A stretch of DNA of 64,000 bases, from positions 2,542,001 through 2,606,000 of the forward strand of contig NZ_CP018016.1 in the NCBI RefSeq assembly GCF_000280495.2, in the 5' to 3' direction. The position numbers and the translations under genes were made by a program. Positions 51,601 through 59,427 of this stretch are shown piece after piece. Numbering within the stretch: position 1 is the first letter of the stretch; every line of letters begins with the position of its first letter. A model generated the notes under the pieces. It had not been told where the DNA came from. It saw only the letters and a list, made by a program, of their open reading frames with translations, and ran no database searches. Source of the stretch: Kosakonia radicincitans DSM 16656 (GTDB taxonomy: Bacteria > Pseudomonadota > Gammaproteobacteria > Enterobacterales > Enterobacteriaceae).

Positions 51601-52164
51601 GCGGATAGTGTCGTCCGCCAGCGGCGTAATCTTGTTGATTTCGTGCGAGGTACGGAAACCATCAAAAAAGTGAATGAACGGCACGCGGCTTTTCAGCGTG
51701 GCAATATGCGAAATCAGCGCAAAATCCTGCGCTTCCTGCACGCTACCCGCAGCGAGCATGGCGCAGCCAGTCTGGCGCACCGCCATCACATCGGAGTGAT
51801 CGCCAAAAATGGAGAGGGCATGGGTAGCCACTGTACGTGCTGCGACGTGCAGTACAAAGGGGGTCAGTTGCCCAGCCAGTTTGTACAGCGTCGGGATCAT
51901 CAGCAGCAGCCCCTGCGATGAGGTAAATGAGGTTGAGAGCGCCCCGGTTTGCAGTGCGCCGTGGACAGTTGCAATAGCCCCGGCTTCCGACTGCATTTCA
52001 ACAACGCGGGGCGTGTCGCCCCAGACATTCTTCAGACCGTTACCGGCCCAGGCATCAGCCTGCTCAGCCATCGTTGAACTGGGCGTTATGGGATATATGG
52101 CGATAACTTCACTGGTACGAAAGGCCACCGAGGCCACGGCGCCATTACCGTCAATAGTGATCAT
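48640..52164 (-). CDS. nifJ: Pyruvate:flavodoxin/ferredoxin oxidoreductase
   Basis: This enzyme (YdbK in E. coli) oxidises pyruvate to acetyl-CoA and CO2, passing electrons to flavodoxin or ferredoxin. It needs thiamine diphosphate and three [4Fe-4S] clusters. At 1174 residues it equals E. coli YdbK. The two-ferredoxin domain shows CTQCNHCVAACP and CTGCNLCVEVCP. The thiamine-binding domain is C-terminal (GCSSIYGGNLPSTPY, GGDGWAYDIGFGG). In nitrogen-fixing relatives the same family feeds nitrogenase; here the locus is the housekeeping one. It ends in a strong terminator. Confidence 0.96.
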   Translation of the reverse strand: MITIDGNGAVASVAFRTSEVIAIYPITPSSTMAEQADAWAGNGLKNVWGDTPRVVEMQSEAGAIATVHGALQTGALSTSFTSSQGLLLMIPTLYKLAGQLTPFVLHVAARTVATHALSIFGDHSDVMAVRQTGCAMLAAGSVQEAQDFALISHIATLKSRVPFIHFFDGFRTSHEINKITPLADDTIRNLLPQQEIDDHRARALNPEHPVIRGTSANPDTYFQSREATNPWYNAVYAHVEQAMNDLAEATGRSYKPFEYYGHPQADRVIVLMGSAIGTCEEVVDELLTRGEKVGVLKVRLYRPFSAAHLLAVLPESARTVAVLDRTKEPGALAEPLYLDVMTALAEAFNHGERETLPRVIGGRYGLSSKEFGPECVLAVFNELRAAKPRPRFTVGIYDDVTNLSLPLPENTLPSHAKLEALFYGLGSDGSVSATKNNIKIIGNSTPWYAQGYFVYDSKKAGGLTVSHLRVSERPINSAYLVSQADFVGCHQLQFIDKYQMAERLKPGGIFLLNTPYSAEEVWSRLPQEVQAVLNQKKARFFVVNAAKIARECSLGARINTVMQMAFFHLTNILPGDSALAELQGAIAKSYSSKGQELVERNWQALALARESLFEVSLEPVNPLSAHRPPVVSDAAPDFVKTVTAAMLAGLGDALPVSALPPDGTWPVGTTRWEKRNIAEEIPIWKEDLCTQCNHCVAACPHSAIRAKVVSPAAMEEAPDTLHSLDVKSRDMRGQKYVLQVAPEDCTGCNLCVEVCPAKDRQNPDIKAINMMSRLEHVEEEKVNYDFFLGLPEIDRSTLERIDIRTSQLITPLFEYSGACSGCGETPYIKLLTQLYGDRMMIANATGCSSIYGGNLPSTPYTTDANGRGPAWANSLFEDNAEFGLGFRLSVDQHRQRVMRLVNQFADHIPAELFAALQQEATPDVRRAQVAELRNALANVEGAQQLLTDADALVEKSIWLIGGDGWAYDIGFGGLDHVMSLTENVNILVLDTQCYSNTGGQASKATPLGAVTKFGEHGKRKARKDLGVSMMMYGHVYVAQISLGAQLNQTVKAIQEAESYPGPSLIIAYSPCEEHGYDLALSHDQMRQLTATGFWPLYRYDPRREEEGKIPLALDSRPPSDALAETLLNEQRFRRLNAQQPEVAEQLWKDAAADLQKRYDFLAQLAGKAEKSPTE

Positions 52165-53013
52165 ATGAATGCTCTCATTACTTAATTATATTCAGTATAA
52201 ACAGCCAGCGAAGATAGATATTTGATCTGATGTGCCTGGCCGGTATTTAGCATGTGAATGAATTCGTTGCGTTCTGTCAGATCGGGCTCAGGAGTTTCTT
52301 TTTTCATCAGCCTGTGCGTTCTGAACGATTTTTTATTTTATTTTTTAATGCATTGCACTCCATCAACCGCTTCCTTCGAACAGAAAGCGTATCAGGTATG
52401 TTTCTGGTAACCGATTCACAGCTACGTCGCGCTATCGTGGAAAAATACACTGAAATGCAGCCAGTTATTTTCCCGTAAGTAGCACTCATTGACTTTGCTG
52501 GTGCTAATCCTGCGTAAAACGTCCTGTAACTCTGGCGCAAAGGTGGGGGAATCGCCAGCCAACCCTGCCCGCGAACGCACGGTTGCGCCGACGCGAGCAG
52601 GGCGCGGGTCAACAGGCACTTGCAGGAGGAAGCATTCACACAGCCCATTTACAGGGCGTGACAAGATAGCAGCATAGTGTTGGATTTTAGCACCATGATG
52701 TCTGACATATTTGATAAAATCGCCTGGGTTTGCTCTAACATTGGACGTCATTTTACTAATAATACCAATTGCCTGACATCTCGCGTCGTGGGTCATCAAT
52801 CTAAAATAAAGCTTGCTATAAGTTGGTATATGTGTGACTAATGAGTGGTAGGTTTGTTCCACAGATGTAATAAAGCGGTTTAGTAAAGCAGTCCTCATCA
52901 CAAGTGTTATCTGTAGATAATTCTTCTTTTTGAGCCTCCTTATCGTTAATAATTTAATTCTGTGCGAAAACCCTTTTTCGCCGAAAGGCTCTATGTATAT
53001 TGAGGAAATATTT
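52165..53013. other. Gene-poor region with long csp leader
   Basis: These 849 bases separate nifJ from the cold-shock gene. Most is AT-rich. A GC-rich patch (about 52530-52680) stands out. The last 140 bases probably form the long untranslated leader typical of cold-shock genes, ending in CGCCGAAAGGCTC close to the start. Several reading frames cross the region on both strands, but none has conserved features I can defend. Confidence 0.5.
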
Positions 53014-53226
53014 ATGTCTAACAAAATGACTGGTTTAGTAAAATGGTTTAATGAGTCCAAAGGGTTTGGTTTCATCACGCCTGACAATGGCAGCAAAGAC
53101 GTATTCGTGCATTTTTCGGCTATCCAGAGCGGCGGTTTTAAAACGCTGAATGAAGGTCAGAAAGTAGAATTCACGATTGAAGATGGGCAAAAAGGCCCGT
53201 CAGCCGGGAATGTTTCCGCAATATAA
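53014..53226 (+). CDS. Cold-shock protein, CspA family
   Basis: The 70-residue single cold-shock domain begins [20 protein letters not shown] and binds single-stranded RNA and DNA as an RNA chaperone. RNP1 (KGFGFI) and RNP2 (VFVHF) are intact. It is a mixture of CspA- and CspB-like residues, so I give no letter. GAGG precedes ATG 53014; a 28-codon upstream extension is part of the leader. Genes of this family in E. coli are often prophage-borne (cspB, cspI), and here it stands alone in a gene-poor patch. Confidence 0.9.
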   Translation: MSNKMTGLVKWFNESKGFGFITPDNGSKDVFVHFSAIQSGGFKTLNEGQKVEFTIEDGQKGPSAGNVSAI

Positions 53227-53240
53227 ATAGCATTCCCGGT

Positions 53241-53317
53241 CCGCTATTAGCTCAGCACGGTTAGAGCGTTGCTTTATTTACAGAAAGCAGAGTCGGGGTT
53301 TGAGTCCTCGATAGCGG
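53241..53317 (+). pseudogene. tRNA-like element, probably degenerate
   Basis: CCGCTAT pairs with ATAGCGG as a seven-base acceptor stem. TA, then GCTC-loop-GAGC, form a standard D arm. CGGGG-TTTGAGT-CCTCG form a T arm with a seven-base loop. The anticodon arm has six pairs (TGCTTT with AAAGCA) and an abnormal eight-base loop, and the T-loop C56 equivalent is T. CCA is not encoded. This supports a decayed tRNA rather than a working one. It starts 14 bases after the csp stop codon and is followed by a terminator. Confidence 0.7.
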
Positions 53318-53332
53318 CCCGATTTTAACAAG

Positions 53333-53362
53333 ATAACCCTGCCTCTCTGGCGGGGTTATTTA
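53333..53362 (+). terminator. Terminator after the tRNA-like element
   Basis: ATAACCCTGCC and GGCGGGGTTAT pair around TCTCT, followed by T-rich sequence. Confidence 0.8.
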
Positions 53363-53767
53363 TTTTCAGTATTGGTAACCTCTGTTTGCATTGCTCCTGC
53401 TTCCGGCTTTCTTTATTTAAGAATTCCCCCTCGGAAACTGACAAAACAACTTTTCAACATGTGTTCCCTTGTATGCGCTGTTGCACCGCACCGCTGATGT
53501 AAATCAAAAATAAGAGCAAAATAAAAGAAGAAATAGCGGAGTTACGTTCTGTCGGCCAATCGTGTAAGCAACAATTTCGCTTCGAAGTACACATAGTCAT
53601 GAACGTTAATAATGTGAAGCATCTGGTAGTACATCCTGCGAATTTATTATTGCATTTCAACCCACGTAATTTTTCATAGCTTCCTGGATACGTTTAAGTA
53701 TCGCATACAGCATTTTACTTTCATTACGCCACTATGTTTTCGAATGCCAACAACATACGGGTTATGA
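53363..53767. other. AT-rich intergenic region
   Basis: Four hundred bases without a gene I can support. A short minus-strand reading frame (53454-53660) has no recognisable domain or ribosome-binding site. Confidence 0.5.
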
Positions 53768-53977
53768 ATGATGGGTAAGACGTTGAGAACTGCATGGTTT
53801 CTACTGTTTCTGTCATTTTGTTCAGTTGCAGGCTATGCAGGTTCTTCTCCTGCCTTGCTTCACGGGCAAAAAAGTAGCTACGTTCGACATTCGTCAGGAG
53901 AGGGGGATATTGCCGAGAACCCTGATGAGCACGTCCGGGAATCGACTGAGCAATTCTTCCGCAGGATCCAAAGTTGA
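53768..53977 (+). CDS. Small predicted secreted protein
   Basis: I do not recognise this gene. The 69 residues begin with a convincing signal peptide (TAWFLLFLSFCSVAGYA) and continue with a short hydrophilic chain of about 45 residues (EGDIAENPDEHVREST within it). Two adjacent ATGs are possible. The ribosome-binding site is weak. A strong terminator 34 bases after the stop supports a real transcript. It may be periplasmic. Its order between csp and ydbJ is not one I know. Confidence 0.5.
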   Translation: MMGKTLRTAWFLLFLSFCSVAGYAGSSPALLHGQKSSYVRHSSGEGDIAENPDEHVRESTEQFFRRIQS

Positions 53978-54010
53978 ATTCTTCCTGTTTATAAAAAACA
54001 CGTTATCAGC

Positions 54011-54036
54011 AACCTGCTCACCGGGCAGGTTTTTTT
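54011..54036 (+). terminator. Intrinsic terminator
   Basis: AACCTGC and GCAGGTT pair around a seven-base loop and run into seven T. Confidence 0.85.
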
Positions 54037-54308
54037 ATTTCAGGCTGCGGGGATCCACTTCATGAATTCTTACAACCGGAGCCGATACCACCGCCATCAA
54101 GGAGCCAGCCCGTAGTGCTTCGAAAAGGGCGTACCGTGAGGACAGAAAATCTCTGGTGAAGTGTGGGCAAGCCAGTTATTACCTGCGTCAGGCGATAAAA
54201 ACGCAAAAAAATGTTTCTGCGGTGCATAAAGATGACTTTCAGCTCTCGACGTATTGCGCTGTGCTGCCTATTATGCTTGGGTTTCGCTTTAATAAAGGGA
54301 GAGAAGAG

Positions 54309-54575
54309 ATGCGTTCTGCGTTTTGGGTGGGGTGCGCCGTTTTATTATTGTCGGCATGCAGTAGTGAACCTGTGCAACAGGCTACGGCTGCTCACGTTGT
54401 GCCAGGCATAAAGGCCGCGATGTCTAACAGCGGTCAGGCAAATTGTGCAATGATTGGCGGATCGTTATCTGTCGCGCGTCAGCTTGACGGTTCGATGGTG
54501 GGAATGTGTGCATTGCCGAATGGCAAACGCTGTAGCGAACAGTCGCTTGCCACCGGAAGCTGCGGTAATTATTGA
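54309..54575 (+). CDS. ydbJ: DUF333 lipoprotein YdbJ
   Basis: YdbJ is a small predicted lipoprotein of unknown function. The 88 residues start with a signal peptide and lipobox (LLLSACSS). The DUF333 pattern CAMIGGSLSVARQLDG and CALPNGKRCSE follows, almost identical to remembered E. coli YdbJ. I start at ATG 54309; upstream in-frame codons are not conserved. Its stop overlaps the end of hslJ on the other strand by seven bases. Confidence 0.92.
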   Translation: MRSAFWVGCAVLLLSACSSEPVQQATAAHVVPGIKAAMSNSGQANCAMIGGSLSVARQLDGSMVGMCALPNGKRCSEQSLATGSCGNY

Positions 54576-54997
54576 GCGTTATTCGCGCGGGTATAAATCA
54601 ACGTCTGCGAAGCGGTTGCCAGCGTTAGCTGGTCGCCGGTCAAATCGATCTGCGCGCCGTCACTCAGCATGCCCTGAATAGTATGATCCAGCTCGTTACG
54701 CTGCGGATCTGCGCACATCATCATGGTCATGCCCATGTGCTTCACGGTTAATGCGCCGTCAGAAAGTTTGCCCTGGCCCATAAAGCCGTTGCACATTTTG
54801 CCTGAGACGCGCAGATCCTTGTCGAAACGGATTTCCGGAGCCGGGCTCTGGTCTGATGTCGTCAGTGCTTTGCCGTTAAAGGTAGTCAGTACAAAACGCT
54901 GGTTAGCCAACTGTTCCGGTTTAAGGGTATCAGTGCGGGAACTGACACAGGCGGAAAGCGCAATGCTCAGCGCAATTAAAGGGATAATTTTTTTCAT
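54569..54997 (-). CDS. hslJ: META-domain lipoprotein HslJ
   Basis: HslJ is a heat-inducible outer-membrane lipoprotein of the META family, linked in E. coli to novobiocin resistance. The 142 residues have a lipobox (LSAC near residue 16) and the META core with MCNGFMGQGKLSDGALTV and MMMCADPQRNELD. GAGGAAG lies directly before ATG 54997. It converges on ydbJ and lies downstream of ldhA on the same strand. Confidence 0.92.
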   Translation of the reverse strand: MKKIIPLIALSIALSACVSSRTDTLKPEQLANQRFVLTTFNGKALTTSDQSPAPEIRFDKDLRVSGKMCNGFMGQGKLSDGALTVKHMGMTMMMCADPQRNELDHTIQGMLSDGAQIDLTGDQLTLATASQTLIYTRANNAQ

Positions 54998-55073
54998 CTC
55001 TTCCTCTAAGAATTTTCCATTCAGGGCGGGGATTTTAACAGGGTTAACCTGGGTGTCACTGGCCGTTAATCTT

Positions 55074-55100
55074 AAAACGGCTCCCCTGGCCGGGGAACCG
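55074..55100 (-). terminator. Intrinsic terminator of ldhA
   Basis: On the minus strand CGGTTCCCC pairs with GGGGAGCCG (one mismatch) and is followed by TTTT. Confidence 0.75.
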
Positions 55101-55110
55101 CACAAACCGC

Positions 55111-56100
55111 TTAGAACAGCGCGTTCGGGCAACTTTCACCGTCACGTAACTGGCGCAGGTTTTCCAGCGTGGTCTCAGAAATGCTGGTCAACGCCTCGGC
55201 GGTCAGAAATGCTTGGTGGCCGGTGAACAGCACGTTATGGCATGCCGACAGGCGACGGAACACATCGTCTTGAATCACATCATTGGATTTGTCTTCAAAG
55301 AACAGATCGCGTTCGTTTTCATACACGTCCATGCCGAGCGCGCCAATTTTCTGTGTCTTCAGCGCATCAATCGCCGCCTGTGAATCGATCAAACCGCCAC
55401 GGCTGGTATTGATGATCATCACGCCGTCTTTCATGCGCTCAAACGCGGTACGGTTCAGCAAATGGAAGTTTTCCGGCGTCAGCGGACAGTGCAGGGAGAT
55501 AACGTCGGCCTGGGAAAACAGCGTATCAAGATCCACATACTCTACGCCCAGTTCCAGCGCAGCCGCGCTCGGGTAGGGATCAAACGCCAGCAGGCGCATA
55601 CCGAACCCCTTCAGGATACGCAGCGCCGCAACACCGATTTTGCCGGTACCAATCACGCCAGCCGTTTTACCGTACATCGTAAAGCCGGTCAGACCTTCGA
55701 GCGAGAAGTTGGCGTCACGGGTGCGCTGATAAGCACGGTGAATACGACGGTTGAGTGTCATCATCATGCCAATCGCATGTTCCGCCACCGCTTCCGGTGA
55801 GTAGGCAGGCACACGCACCACCTGCAGCCCAAGCTCTTTGGCCGCATCAAGATCGACGTTATTGAACCCGGCACAGCGCAGCGCGATAAATTTCACGCCC
55901 AGCTTTTTCAACTCTTCCAGTACCGGGCGGCTACCGTCATCATTGACGAAAATACAGACCCCTTCACAGCCGTTGGCGGTTTTGGCGGTCTTCTCCGTTA
56001 ACAAAAAGTCGAAAAATTCAAGATCGTAGCCATAATGCTCGTTTACCTGCTGCAAATACTTTTTATCGTATTGCTTTGTGCTATATATCGCGAGTTTCAT
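55111..56100 (-). CDS. ldhA: Fermentative D-lactate dehydrogenase
   Basis: LdhA reduces pyruvate to D-lactate with NADH during anaerobic growth or acid stress. At 329 residues it matches E. coli. It shows the NAD-binding motif GTGKIG, the substrate arginine in INTSRGGLID, and the catalytic His region HNVLFTGHQAFLT. The ATG at 56100 gives MKLAIYSTKQYDKKY. Confidence 0.96.
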   Translation of the reverse strand: MKLAIYSTKQYDKKYLQQVNEHYGYDLEFFDFLLTEKTAKTANGCEGVCIFVNDDGSRPVLEELKKLGVKFIALRCAGFNNVDLDAAKELGLQVVRVPAYSPEAVAEHAIGMMMTLNRRIHRAYQRTRDANFSLEGLTGFTMYGKTAGVIGTGKIGVAALRILKGFGMRLLAFDPYPSAAALELGVEYVDLDTLFSQADVISLHCPLTPENFHLLNRTAFERMKDGVMIINTSRGGLIDSQAAIDALKTQKIGALGMDVYENERDLFFEDKSNDVIQDDVFRRLSACHNVLFTGHQAFLTAEALTSISETTLENLRQLRDGESCPNALF

Positions 56101-56235
56101 AAGGCTTTCTCCAACGGTTTCCTGCCTACATTATCACTGTTTAAAATTATTATGTAAACCTTCAAATTTTATTGATAATCATAGGCCTGATGAATGTGTC
56201 TACTCTCAGTATAACTGCCTGCACTGCCGACAGTA

Positions 56236-56421
56236 TTAGCGCAGTTGCTTGAGAGTGCTGTTAGCGCTCCAGTTAATGATGAAGGCCAGCAGCACGCTGA
56301 TAACCCATGGGATTTTCGAGTCGTGAAACACATTTGCACTGAGATAATCACCAAACGTGAAACAGGTGAAAATAGTGGCGCCCGCGAACCAACCGCGGAT
56401 CAGAGAACCTTTAGTGAACAT
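56236..56421 (-). CDS. Small membrane protein (61 residues)
   Basis: I do not recognise this gene by name. Two hydrophobic segments (WFAGATIFTCFTFGDYL and WVISVLLAFIINW) suggest a hairpin in the inner membrane with basic termini. The reading frame has a stop just before the ATG, so the start is fixed. AAGGA directly abuts the ATG, which is unusually close. It sits between ldhA and ydbH. Composition looks like a true membrane protein rather than a shadow frame, but expression is unproven. Confidence 0.55.
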   Translation of the reverse strand: MFTKGSLIRGWFAGATIFTCFTFGDYLSANVFHDSKIPWVISVLLAFIINWSANSTLKQLR

Positions 56422-56592
56422 TCCTTAAACCTATAGCGTAATGATTTCGCAGCAATATCGTCCTCTGCTACTGAAAATGCAACAGCCAGACTATGATTAA
56501 AGCGGCTCGCGCTTTTAACAGGGCGGTTAAACATGTCACAATATCCGGCAGAATTGGCTTAATCACACGATAAATCAGGATATTAGCTGCCC

Positions 56593-59232
56593 ATGAAGGG
56601 TAAATACAAAGCCGCCATCGCACTGGTTTTATTATTTATACTGCTGCCGCTAACGTTACTGATGACGCTGGCGCAATGGGTGCCGACCCTTGCCGGGATC
56701 TGGCTGCCTGCCGGTACGCGCATCGCAATGGAAGAGCGCCCGCGCTTTACCCGCCATTCACTGAAAATTCCCGATCTGCGCTACTGGGTTGACGATTGCC
56801 AACTGGCGTGGCTCCAGAACGCTGAGCTTACCCATCCCAGCCGCTGGCAATTACACGCGGGCGCATTGACGATCAATAGCGCCTGTCTCAATAAGCTGCC
56901 AGCAAACGACACGCCATCAACCGCGCCGCGAACGCTGAGCGAATGGCAAGCGATGCTGCCTTACACCTGGCTTACGGTGGATCGGTTAACCATTTCGCCG
57001 TGGCAATCATGGGGCGGCAAACTGTCGCTGGCGTTGACACCTCAAATTCAGCAACTGAGTTACAACGGTGAGCGCGTGCAGCTTGAGGCCCGTCTGCACG
57101 GGCAGGCGCTGAGCGTTAACCGACTCGCGCTGCAACTGTTTGATAACCAGCCGCCATTCACGCTTGGCGGTGAATTTACGCTGCCCGCCGTCCCGGATGG
57201 ATGGCCCGTCAATGGCCATATGCAAAGCACGCTTACTCTGCCACAGCAACCCGGTCTGGTGGATGTTGATATGGAGTGGCGCGATAACGAAGGGCAGACG
57301 ATTGTTATGTCGCGCGACAGCAGCGATCCGCTGCTCGACTTACCCTGGCAGGTGACCGGCGAGCAGCTCGCCATCAGCGATGGCCGCTGGAACTGGCCAT
57401 ATGCCGGTTTTCCGCTGAGCGGTCGCGTAGGGCTGAAGATCGACAACTGGCAGCAGGGGCTGGATAAGGCGCAGATAAGCGGTCGGCTGAACGTGCTGAC
57501 GCAGGGGGAAGCCGGTAAAGGCAATGCCGTGCTGACGATTGGTCCGGGTCGGCTAAGCATGACCGACAACGCCATGCCGCTGCAACTGACCGGCGAAGCG
57601 AAGCAGGGCGATCTGGTGCTTTACGCCGTATTACCGGCACAACTGAGCGGCAGCTTTGATGAACCGCAACTGGCCTTTACGCCCGGCGCGCTGCTGCGTT
57701 CGCGCGGACGGGTGATCGATTCACTGAATATTGATGAGGTGCGCTGGCCGCTGGCGGGCGTAAAACTGACCCGGCAGGGCATCGACGGCCGTTTGCAGGC
57801 AATTCTTCGTGCGCACGAGAATGTGATGGGCGATTTTCGCCTGCATCTCGATGGGCAGGCGCAGAATTTTTTGCCAGATAATGGCGAGTGGCGCTGGCGT
57901 TACTGGGGGGATGGCAATTTTACGCCGATGAACGCGCGCTGGGACGTTGCCGGTCGCGGCGAGTGGCAGGACAACACCATCACGCTGACCGATCTTTCAA
58001 CCGGTTTTGATCAACTTCAGTACGGCACCATGCAAATCAGTACGCCCCGGCTGGTGCTGGATGAACCGGTGAAATGGGTGCGGGATGAGGAGAAGCCACA
58101 GTTCAGCGGCGCACTGACGCTGGATGCCGGGCAAACGACCTTTAGCGGCGGTAGCCATTTGCCCGCCTCGCAACTCAAGTTCAGCGTTGACGGCGCCAAT
58201 CCCACCGATTTTCAGTTTAAAGGCGCCCTGAGTGCCAATGCTATCGGCCCTGTGCAGGTGAATGGCCGCTGGGATGGCGAAAGATTGCGCGGGCAGGCCT
58301 GGTGGCCGCGTCAGTCGCTCAGTGTTTTCCAGCCGTTGATCCCGCCAGACTGGAAGATGAAGCTGCTCAATGGCTCGCTCTACGCTCAGGTGGCGTTTTC
58401 TGCGGCGGCCGGGCAAGGTTTTGAAGCCGGTGGGCACGGCGTGCTGAAAAGCGGCAGCGTCTGGACGCCGGATAATGAAATCAGCGGTGTCGATTTTGTA
58501 TTGCCTTTCCGCTACCGCAATGCTGCCTGGCAACTGGGTACCCGCAGGCCGGTATCGCTGCGCATTGGCGAAATTGTTAACCAGGTGACAGCCAAAAATA
58601 TCACCGCTGATTTGCAGGGGGCCTGGCCGTGGAGCGAAGAAAACCCGCTCATTCTGAGCGATGTCAGCGTCGATATGCTCGGCGGTAAAGTGACCATGCA
58701 GCAACTGCGCATGCCGCAGCACGATCCGGCACTGGTGCGCATTAATCATATTTCATCCAGCGAGCTGGTCAGCGCGGTCAATCCGAAGCAGTTTGCGCTT
58801 TCCGGGCCTTTTGACGGCGCGCTGCCGCTGTGGCTGGATAATCCGCAATGGATAATTAAGGACGGCTGGTTGCACAACCCGGGTCCGATGACGCTGCGTA
58901 TCGACAAAGATACCGCGGATGCGGTGGTGAACGACAACATGGCGGCAGGCGCGGCTATCAACTGGTTGCGCTATATGGAAATTTCCCGTTCCTGGACAAA
59001 GATAGATCTGGATAATCTTGGCGTGTTAAAAATGCAGGCTACCATTCGCGGCACCAGCTATGTTGAAGGCAAGAGCAGCACCGTGAATTTGAACTATACC
59101 CATGAGGAAAACGTCTTTACCTTATGGCGCAGTTTACGTTTTGGCGACAATTTGCAGTCATGGCTTGAGCAACATGCCGCGCTTCCCCAGGCGCGCTGTG
59201 CGAAGGGCGAAAAGTGTGAGGAAAAACAATGA
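56593..59232 (+). CDS. ydbH: AsmA-like envelope protein YdbH
   Basis: YdbH is one of three AsmA-like proteins (with TamB and YhdP) that carry phospholipids between the inner and outer membrane. The 879 residues have one N-terminal membrane helix (AAIALVLLFILLPLTLLM). A long beta-rich periplasmic groove follows, with repeated strands and a conserved C-terminal DUF3971-type end. The last four bases overlap ynbE (ATGA). Confidence 0.93.
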   Translation: MKGKYKAAIALVLLFILLPLTLLMTLAQWVPTLAGIWLPAGTRIAMEERPRFTRHSLKIPDLRYWVDDCQLAWLQNAELTHPSRWQLHAGALTINSACLNKLPANDTPSTAPRTLSEWQAMLPYTWLTVDRLTISPWQSWGGKLSLALTPQIQQLSYNGERVQLEARLHGQALSVNRLALQLFDNQPPFTLGGEFTLPAVPDGWPVNGHMQSTLTLPQQPGLVDVDMEWRDNEGQTIVMSRDSSDPLLDLPWQVTGEQLAISDGRWNWPYAGFPLSGRVGLKIDNWQQGLDKAQISGRLNVLTQGEAGKGNAVLTIGPGRLSMTDNAMPLQLTGEAKQGDLVLYAVLPAQLSGSFDEPQLAFTPGALLRSRGRVIDSLNIDEVRWPLAGVKLTRQGIDGRLQAILRAHENVMGDFRLHLDGQAQNFLPDNGEWRWRYWGDGNFTPMNARWDVAGRGEWQDNTITLTDLSTGFDQLQYGTMQISTPRLVLDEPVKWVRDEEKPQFSGALTLDAGQTTFSGGSHLPASQLKFSVDGANPTDFQFKGALSANAIGPVQVNGRWDGERLRGQAWWPRQSLSVFQPLIPPDWKMKLLNGSLYAQVAFSAAAGQGFEAGGHGVLKSGSVWTPDNEISGVDFVLPFRYRNAAWQLGTRRPVSLRIGEIVNQVTAKNITADLQGAWPWSEENPLILSDVSVDMLGGKVTMQQLRMPQHDPALVRINHISSSELVSAVNPKQFALSGPFDGALPLWLDNPQWIIKDGWLHNPGPMTLRIDKDTADAVVNDNMAAGAAINWLRYMEISRSWTKIDLDNLGVLKMQATIRGTSYVEGKSSTVNLNYTHEENVFTLWRSLRFGDNLQSWLEQHAALPQARCAKGEKCEEKQ

Positions 59233-59420
59233 AAACCCCGATAGCCGTGCCGGTGCTGGCAATAACTACCTTGCTGGCTGGCTGTACGCCGCGCATCGAG
59301 GTGGCGGCGCCAAAAGAGCCGATCACCATCAATATGAATGTGAAGATCGAGCATGAAATCCACATCAAAGTGGATAAAGATGTCGAAACCCTGCTGAAAT
59401 CGCGCAGCGATCTGTTCTGA
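59229..59420 (+). CDS. ynbE: Outer-membrane lipoprotein YnbE
   Basis: YnbE is a 63-residue lipoprotein. In E. coli it bridges YdbH to the outer membrane by beta-strand stacking. The lipobox is LLAGC near residue 18. The mature part has short alternating strands such as ITINMNVKIEHEIHIKV. It overlaps ydbH by four bases and precedes ydbL by seven bases. Confidence 0.93.
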   Translation: MKTPIAVPVLAITTLLAGCTPRIEVAAPKEPITINMNVKIEHEIHIKVDKDVETLLKSRSDLF

Positions 59421-59427
59421 GGCCATC

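Noticed and set aside
52165..52500. Search for the sRNA MicC beside nifJ, as in E. coli
   Set aside because: Neither the MicC 5' pairing region nor its GC-rich terminator is seen, and ompN is not adjacent.
52422..53096. Minus-strand 224-codon frame in the nifJ-csp gap
   Set aside because: It runs antisense through the csp leader and start, has no domain I know, and no ribosome-binding site. A phage origin is possible but unsupported.
53454..53660. Minus-strand 68-codon Cys-rich frame
   Set aside because: No ribosome-binding site, no conserved motif, and AT-rich noncoding surroundings.
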